This document shows, in pieces, positions 59,626 through 64,000 of a stretch of DNA of 64,000 nt (its first letter is position 1; each line of letters begins with the position of its first letter). This DNA is from Aeromicrobium sp. Leaf350 (GTDB taxonomy: Bacteria; Actinomycetota; Actinomycetes; Propionibacteriales; Nocardioidaceae). Both the position numbers and the translations under genes were made by a program. The stretch lies in the NCBI RefSeq assembly GCF_916858655.1, contig NZ_CAKASL010000003.1, positions 620,001 through 684,000 of the forward strand. The letters are read 5' to 3'. The notes under the pieces were generated by a model. That model saw only the letters and a program-made list of their open reading frames with translations. It did not search any database and was not told the origin of the DNA.

Positions 59626-62600
59626 CGGGCCCCACGGTCAGCGCCGTGCGCGACGTCCGGCACCTGTGCGACGTCCTCGGCATCCCGTTCAGCCCCGAGC
59701 AGCGGGCCGCGATCACGGCGCCCCGGGAGGGCACCTACGCGATCATCGCCGGAGCGGGGTCGGGCAAGACCGCGGTCATGGCGGCTCGCGTGGTGTGGCT
59801 CGTGGGCCACGTCGGCGTCGACCCCGAGCGCGTCCTCGGCCTCACCTTCACCTCGAAGGCCGCCGGCGAGCTCGCGGGACGTGTCCGCGAGTCGCTGGCA
59901 CGGGTGCCTGACCTCGAGCACGGGGACCTCCACGGCGGGGGCGAGCCCACCGTCTCGACGTACCACGCGTTCGCCGGCCGGCTCATCGCCGAGCACGGGC
60001 TCCGACTCGGCCTCGAGCCCGACCTCGAGGTGCTCACCGACGCGCGCCGGCACCAGCTCGTGGTGCGGATGCTCCGGTCGGTCGACGAGCCGCTGCAGCA
60101 CGTCTCCACCAGCCTGCCGCATCTGGTCGGTGACGTGCTGGCGCTCGACGGCCAGCTGTCCGAGCACCTCGTCGATCCCGCCGACCTCCGCGAGCTCGAC
60201 CGGGCGGTCGTGCTGGAGATGCAGAGCCAGCCGAAGCGGCTCAAGATGCACGCCGAGATCGCGGCCACGGCGCTGCGCCGCACCGAGCTGAGCCACCTCG
60301 TCGAGCGGTACCGCGCGGCCAAGGCCGACGCCGGGGTCATGGACTTCTCCGACCAGATGGCGTGGGGCACCCGGCTCGCCCAGCTGCCCGAGGTCGCCGC
60401 CGAGCTGGGGGAGCGGTTCGACGTCGTGCTGCTCGACGAGTACCAGGACACCTCGGTGGCCCAGCGTGACCTCCTCGCCTCGCTGTTCCAGGGCCGGGTC
60501 ACGGCGGTGGGCGATCCTGCCCAGGGCATCTACGGGTGGCGCGGCGCGGCCACGGGCAACCTCGAGGGCTTCATCGAGCAGTTCACGCCCGACGGCGTGG
60601 TGCGGCAGGAGCCCTTCAGCCTCGCGGTCAGTCGACGCTGCGGCCACCGCATCATCGACCTCGCGGGACACGTGGCGCGCGAGTTCTACGCCGAGTCCGA
60701 CGTCGTGCGGCCGCTCGAGGCGGCGCCCGAGAACCCGCCGGGCGAGGTCACGGTCGCGCTGCACAGCACGGTCGCCGACGAGGTCACGGCCGTTGCCGAC
60801 GCGGTCCGTGCCGCGGGCCTCCGGCACGATCCACCGGTCTGGAACGAGATCGGTGTCCTGGTGCGCACCAAGAACGAGAACGCCGAGATCGTGCAAGCCC
60901 TGCGTGCCCGAGACGTCCCGGTCGAGATCGTCGGTCTCACCGGCCTGCTGGCGCAGCCCGAGGTGCTCGACGTGCTGGCGGTGCTCGAGGTGCTCGACGA
61001 CATGACCGCCAACCCGTCGATGGTGCGGTTGCTGGCCGGGCCCCGCTGGCGCGTGGGCGACCGCGACCTCGCGCTGCTGGGGCGTCGGGCGCGCCGGCTC
61101 AGCGAGACCTTTCGCACGGGAGACGATCCCGACGCGGGTGACCTCGACGCGGTGCTCAAGGCCGAGCTCGACCGCGCCACCGCGGGCGTCGACCCCACCG
61201 AGATCGTGTCGCTCGCCGAGGCGGTCGCCGACCCGGGTCCCGCGGCGTTCTCCGCCGAGGCGCGCGAGCGGATGGCCGAGGTCGCCGCCCTCCTCGCCCG
61301 GTTGCGCCGTCACGTCCACGAGCCGCTGACCGACCTGGTGCACCGGGTCGTCCGCGAGCTGCAGCTCGACATCGAGCTCGACGTCGCCGGCATCGGCACC
61401 GACAACCTCGCGCTGCTGCACGAGGCCGTCGCGCGCTACGCGGTCGCCGACGCCCACGCCTCGCTCGGCGGGCTCATGTCGTACCTCACGGCCGAGCGTG
61501 AGCACGCCGACGGCCTCGACGTCAGTGCGCCGTCGGAGGCCAACTCGGTCAAGGTGCTCACGGTGCACAAGGCCAAGGGGCTGGAGTACGACGAGGTCTT
61601 CGTGCCGTTCCTCGCCGACGGGGTCTTCCCGTCGCGCAAGGCGCGCTCACGCTGGACCTCGACCGCGTCCGCCCTGCCCACGGCACTGCGCGGCGACGCC
61701 GACACCCTGACCGACCTCGACGACTTCACCACGGCGGGCGAGAAGGAGTTCAAGCTCGCGACCGCTCGCGAGTCGTACCTCGAGGAGGTGCGGCTGGCCT
61801 ACGTCGCGCTCACGCGGGCGAAGGGCCACCTGCACCTCAGCGGCCACCGCTGGGGGCGCACGCAGAAGAAGGCTCGCCCCGTCTCGCCGTTCCTCGCCGA
61901 TGCCGTGGTGTGGCTGTCGGAGCACGGGGGTGAGCCCCTGGTCTGGGCCCCCGAGCCGAGCGTCGACGACGCCAACCCGCTGGTCGACGACATCGCCTTC
62001 GCGTGGCCGCACCCCGTCGTCGGCATGGAGTCGCGGCGCGCGTTCGCCGAGGAGGTCCGCGCGGCGATGCAGGCGGACGCTCCGGTGCCGGTGCATGCCG
62101 CGCACGCCGAGCTCGCCGAGGAGCTCGAGCTGGTGCTCGCCCAGGCCGAGCGCGCCGAGAGCACCACGGTCGAGGTCACGCTGCCGGCCACGTTGTCGGC
62201 CACGCAGACGATGGCGCTCCTGGCCGACGAGCAGGGCTTCGTGCGCGACCTGGCCCGGCCGGTCCCGCGCCGCCCGTCGGCGGCCGCCCGGTTCGGCACC
62301 ACGTTCCACGCGTGGGTCGAGGACCACTTCGCCCCCTTCGCGCAGCCGCCGCTGCTCGACCCGTCCGACCTGCCGGGCAGTGCCGCCGAGGTCGCCGACG
62401 ACGTCGAGCTGGCCGAGCTGAAGGCCGCCTTCGAGGCGGGGCCGTTCGCTGCCCGCACCCCGCACTCGATCGAGGAGGGCTTCTCGATCCAGCTCGGCGC
62501 GCAGCGACTCATCGGCCGCATCGACGCCGTCTTCCCGATCGTGCTGCCCGACGGCACCGAGGGCTTCGAGATCGTCGACTGGAAGACCAACCGCTCGAAG

Positions 62601-62774
62601 AGCGCCGACCCGCTGCAGCTCGCGGTCTACCGGCTGGCGTGGGCCGAGCAGAACGACGTCGATCCGGCGCGGGTGCTCGGCTCGTTCCACTACGTCCGTC
62701 TCGGCGAGACCGTCACGTACGACGACCTCCCGGGGCGGTCCGAACTTGAGCGTCTGCTCGCGGGCGAGGCCTGA
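59622..62774 (+). CDS. adnA: AdnA-like UvrD/Rep helicase-nuclease
   Basis: 1050 residues. Walker A AGAGSGKT (43-50), DEYQDT (about 272), GIYGWRGA and TVHKAKGLEYDEV are intact. A RecB-family nuclease ends the protein: GTTFHAWVEDHF, then GRIDAVFP and EIVDWKTN (about 965-990) with the catalytic Asp-x-Lys. No iron-sulfur cysteines, as expected of the A subunit. It would form a heterodimer with AdnB and process broken DNA ends; both nuclease and both ATPase sites look functional. It ends one base from the convergent glycosylase stop. Confidence 0.92.
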   Translation: MTGPTVSAVRDVRHLCDVLGIPFSPEQRAAITAPREGTYAIIAGAGSGKTAVMAARVVWLVGHVGVDPERVLGLTFTSKAAGELAGRVRESLARVPDLEHGDLHGGGEPTVSTYHAFAGRLIAEHGLRLGLEPDLEVLTDARRHQLVVRMLRSVDEPLQHVSTSLPHLVGDVLALDGQLSEHLVDPADLRELDRAVVLEMQSQPKRLKMHAEIAATALRRTELSHLVERYRAAKADAGVMDFSDQMAWGTRLAQLPEVAAELGERFDVVLLDEYQDTSVAQRDLLASLFQGRVTAVGDPAQGIYGWRGAATGNLEGFIEQFTPDGVVRQEPFSLAVSRRCGHRIIDLAGHVAREFYAESDVVRPLEAAPENPPGEVTVALHSTVADEVTAVADAVRAAGLRHDPPVWNEIGVLVRTKNENAEIVQALRARDVPVEIVGLTGLLAQPEVLDVLAVLEVLDDMTANPSMVRLLAGPRWRVGDRDLALLGRRARRLSETFRTGDDPDAGDLDAVLKAELDRATAGVDPTEIVSLAEAVADPGPAAFSAEARERMAEVAALLARLRRHVHEPLTDLVHRVVRELQLDIELDVAGIGTDNLALLHEAVARYAVADAHASLGGLMSYLTAEREHADGLDVSAPSEANSVKVLTVHKAKGLEYDEVFVPFLADGVFPSRKARSRWTSTASALPTALRGDADTLTDLDDFTTAGEKEFKLATARESYLEEVRLAYVALTRAKGHLHLSGHRWGRTQKKARPVSPFLADAVVWLSEHGGEPLVWAPEPSVDDANPLVDDIAFAWPHPVVGMESRRAFAEEVRAAMQADAPVPVHAAHAELAEELELVLAQAERAESTTVEVTLPATLSATQTMALLADEQGFVRDLARPVPRRPSAAARFGTTFHAWVEDHFAPFAQPPLLDPSDLPGSAAEVADDVELAELKAAFEAGPFAARTPHSIEEGFSIQLGAQRLIGRIDAVFPIVLPDGTEGFEIVDWKTNRSKSADPLQLAVYRLAWAEQNDVDPARVLGSFHYVRLGETVTYDDLPGRSELERLLAGEA

Positions 62775-62775
62775 G

Positions 62776-63336
62776 TCAGCGCGGCAGCACGCCGGCCGCG
62801 CGAGCGGGTTCGGCGTAGGCGTCGGCCAACGAGGCCACGGTCTCGTGCGCGTTCAGTCCGCTCGGATTCGGCACCACCCAGAGCGCGGCTCCTGCGAGCC
62901 CGTCCGGCTGTCGGCCCGCGACGGCCTTCGGCTCGGCGAACGCCGTCCGGTACGACGTGATGCCCGCGACCGCCACGACGGCGGGCCGTCGTTCGGCCAC
63001 GAGGTGCTCGAGACGATCACGGCCGACCCGCAGCTCGTCGTCGTCGAGCTCGTCGGCGCGGGCCGATGCGCGGGGCACGAGGTTCGTGATGCCGATGCCC
63101 GCGCCCGCGAGCTCGGGCTGTGCCTCCTCCGCCGTGAGCGAGTCGATGATCTCGGCCGCCTGCAGCGCGGGGTAGAAGCGGTTGCCGGGGCGCGCGAAGT
63201 GCAGTCCGGTCGCGGCACTGACCAGGCCCGGGTTGATGCCCACGAACAGCAGCCGCAGCCGATCCGGCAGGAGGTCCTCGATCGTGCGGCCGGCGAACGA
63301 CTCCAGCTCGGCGCGGGTCCATCGGGGAGCGCTCAC
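62776..63336 (-). CDS. mug: Mismatch-specific uracil-DNA glycosylase (Mug/TDG family)
   Basis: 186 residues. The active-site motif GINPG (33-37, with Asn35) and the second motif VPNPSGLNAH are those of UDG family 2, which removes uracil or ethenocytosine opposite guanine. FARPGNRFYPAL is the conserved segment between them. GTG 63336 is the likely start with TAGGCT ending 8 bases upstream. It is convergent with adnA and divergent from nudC, in the repair-rich end of the window; an ion-channel gene occupies about this place in M. tuberculosis instead. Confidence 0.92.
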   Translation of the reverse strand: MSAPRWTRAELESFAGRTIEDLLPDRLRLLFVGINPGLVSAATGLHFARPGNRFYPALQAAEIIDSLTAEEAQPELAGAGIGITNLVPRASARADELDDDELRVGRDRLEHLVAERRPAVVAVAGITSYRTAFAEPKAVAGRQPDGLAGAALWVVPNPSGLNAHETVASLADAYAEPARAAGVLPR

Positions 63337-63343
63337 GCCTCCC

Positions 63344-63349
63344 AGCCTA
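63344..63349 (-). promoter_or_regulatory. -10 box, leaderless start of mug
   Basis: TAGGCT on the minus strand ends 8 bases before the GTG at 63336. Confidence 0.55.
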
Positions 63350-63375
63350 GGAGCGCGACCGCAGGGCGCGAGGGC

Positions 63376-63381
63376 TAGCCT
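63376..63381 (+). promoter_or_regulatory. -10 box, leaderless start of nudC
   Basis: TAGCCT ends 7 bases before the GTG at 63388; 26 bases separate it from the divergent mug box. Confidence 0.55.
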
Positions 63382-63387
63382 GACGAC

Positions 63388-64000
63388 GTGAGCCGATTCG
63401 CCTTCGACGGGGCCCGACACGACCGAGCCGCCCACCTGCGAGCGACGAGCCGCGAGGTGGCCGACGTCCGCGTCATGGTCCTCGGCGGCGAGCACGTGGC
63501 CACGGTCGACGGCCCCGGCCTGGCCTGGCTCTCGGCCGACGAGGCACCCGAGGGCGAGTGGCTCTGGCTCGGCGAGGCCGGTGGTCGCGGTCACGCGGCG
63601 GTCGTGGTCGACGGTCGAGTGCCCGACGAGCTCAACGGCACGAGCATCCGCGTGCTCGCGCCGCAGCTGCCGCCCGACGAGCTCTCGCTCGCGGTGCACG
63701 CCGTCGCGATCGCCCGATGGCTGGCGGCGACGCCGTTCTGCCCCCGGTGCGGTTCGCGCACGGAGATCCAGCAGGCCGGTCACCTGCGCCACTGCCCGGA
63801 GTGCGGGGCCAGCCACTTCCCGCGCACCGATCCCGCCGTCATCATGCTCATCACGGACGACCAGGACCGCGCGCTGCTGGGCCGCAACCCCGCCTGGCCC
63901 GAGGGCCGGTTCTCCACGCTGGCCGGCTTCGTCGAGCCGGGGGAGTCCCTCGAGGACGCCGTGCGGCGCGAGGTGCGCGAGGAGGTCGGGGTCACGGTGG
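63388..64000 (+). CDS. nudC: NAD(H) diphosphatase NudC, 3' truncated by window
   Basis: 204 residues are visible and the frame runs off the window. An N-terminal domain is followed by the zinc ribbon FCPRCG...HCPECG (first pair Cys118/Cys121) and then the Nudix box GFVEPGESLEDAVRREVREE with the EE pair for metal binding. SHFPRTDPAVIMLI is typical of NudC. It hydrolyses NAD(H) and removes NAD caps from RNA. The start GTG 63388 has a leaderless -10 box. In M. tuberculosis nudC (Rv3199c) also follows the adnAB genes. Confidence 0.93.
   Translation, partial: MSRFAFDGARHDRAAHLRATSREVADVRVMVLGGEHVATVDGPGLAWLSADEAPEGEWLWLGEAGGRGHAAVVVDGRVPDELNGTSIRVLAPQLPPDELSLAVHAVAIARWLAATPFCPRCGSRTEIQQAGHLRHCPECGASHFPRTDPAVIMLITDDQDRALLGRNPAWPEGRFSTLAGFVEPGESLEDAVRREVREEVGVTV

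Overview
The window is about 70% G+C, densely coded chromosomal DNA of an actinobacterium. The diagnostic genes are mca (mycothiol S-conjugate amidase), an AdnAB-type helicase-nuclease pair, a TB9.4-like protein and an HspR-type HAIR operator. Gene order and GTG/ATGA start habits fit Propionibacteriales, most likely a Nocardioidaceae member such as Aeromicrobium; that placement is inferred. I see no rRNA, tRNA, CRISPR array, insertion sequence or prophage. No gap between genes exceeds 300 bases.

Layout. 1-5335: DinB fragment, PadR/HAAS pair, BI-1-like membrane protein, SGNH hydrolase, tyrosine phosphatase and pirin. 5490-10293: an SDR plus stand-alone BM3-like P450 operon behind a dyad operator, a Uma2 nuclease, a VOC protein, hsp20 with a HAIR site, and msrA. 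10380-19927: AI-2E transporter and threonine deaminase, then a block that in M. tuberculosis is Rv1080c-Rv1086 plus phoH2 (greA, DUF4307, mca, small membrane protein, YyaL-type thioredoxin protein, hemolysin III, cis-prenyltransferase, phoH). fum and glpX continue that order further on. 20017-25568: a five-gene ABC importer/DUF2079 operon whose ATPase has lost every catalytic motif. 27377-34316: a branched-chain-type ABC importer with an acyl-CoA ligase inside the operon, behind two CRP-like sites. 34377-46521: VOC, PaiB-like, hydrolase, glpX, the ftsE-ftsX-M23-smpB division/trans-translation group, amidohydrolase, mesaconyl-CoA hydratase, histidine phosphatase, PHP protein, hydrolase and SDR. 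46605-64000: a second block matching M. tuberculosis Rv3213c-Rv3199c (parA, DEAD helicase, ferritin-like, TB9.4-like, TetR, moeZ, ATL, adnB, adnA, nudC), interrupted at 49906-53883 by an ABC exporter with a two-component system.

How the genes work together. Many operons use 4-base ATGA/GTGA overlaps, implying translational coupling. At least fifteen starts lie 7-8 bases after a TANNNT box, which points to widespread leaderless transcription. The last 8 kb groups DNA-repair functions: ATL, AdnAB, Mug-type glycosylase and NudC.

Most unusual items: (i) two copies of a ~115-bp long inverted repeat between convergent genes, with the 21-bp core flipped relative to the arms; (ii) the motif-less ABC ATPase in an intact operon; (iii) a P450 BM3-like haem domain without its reductase; (iv) a strand-specific hairpin plus HAIR site ahead of hsp20; (v) a shared palindromic -10 box driving two divergent leaderless genes; (vi) a DEAD-box helicase that seems to start at CTG overlapping the stop of a short upstream ORF.
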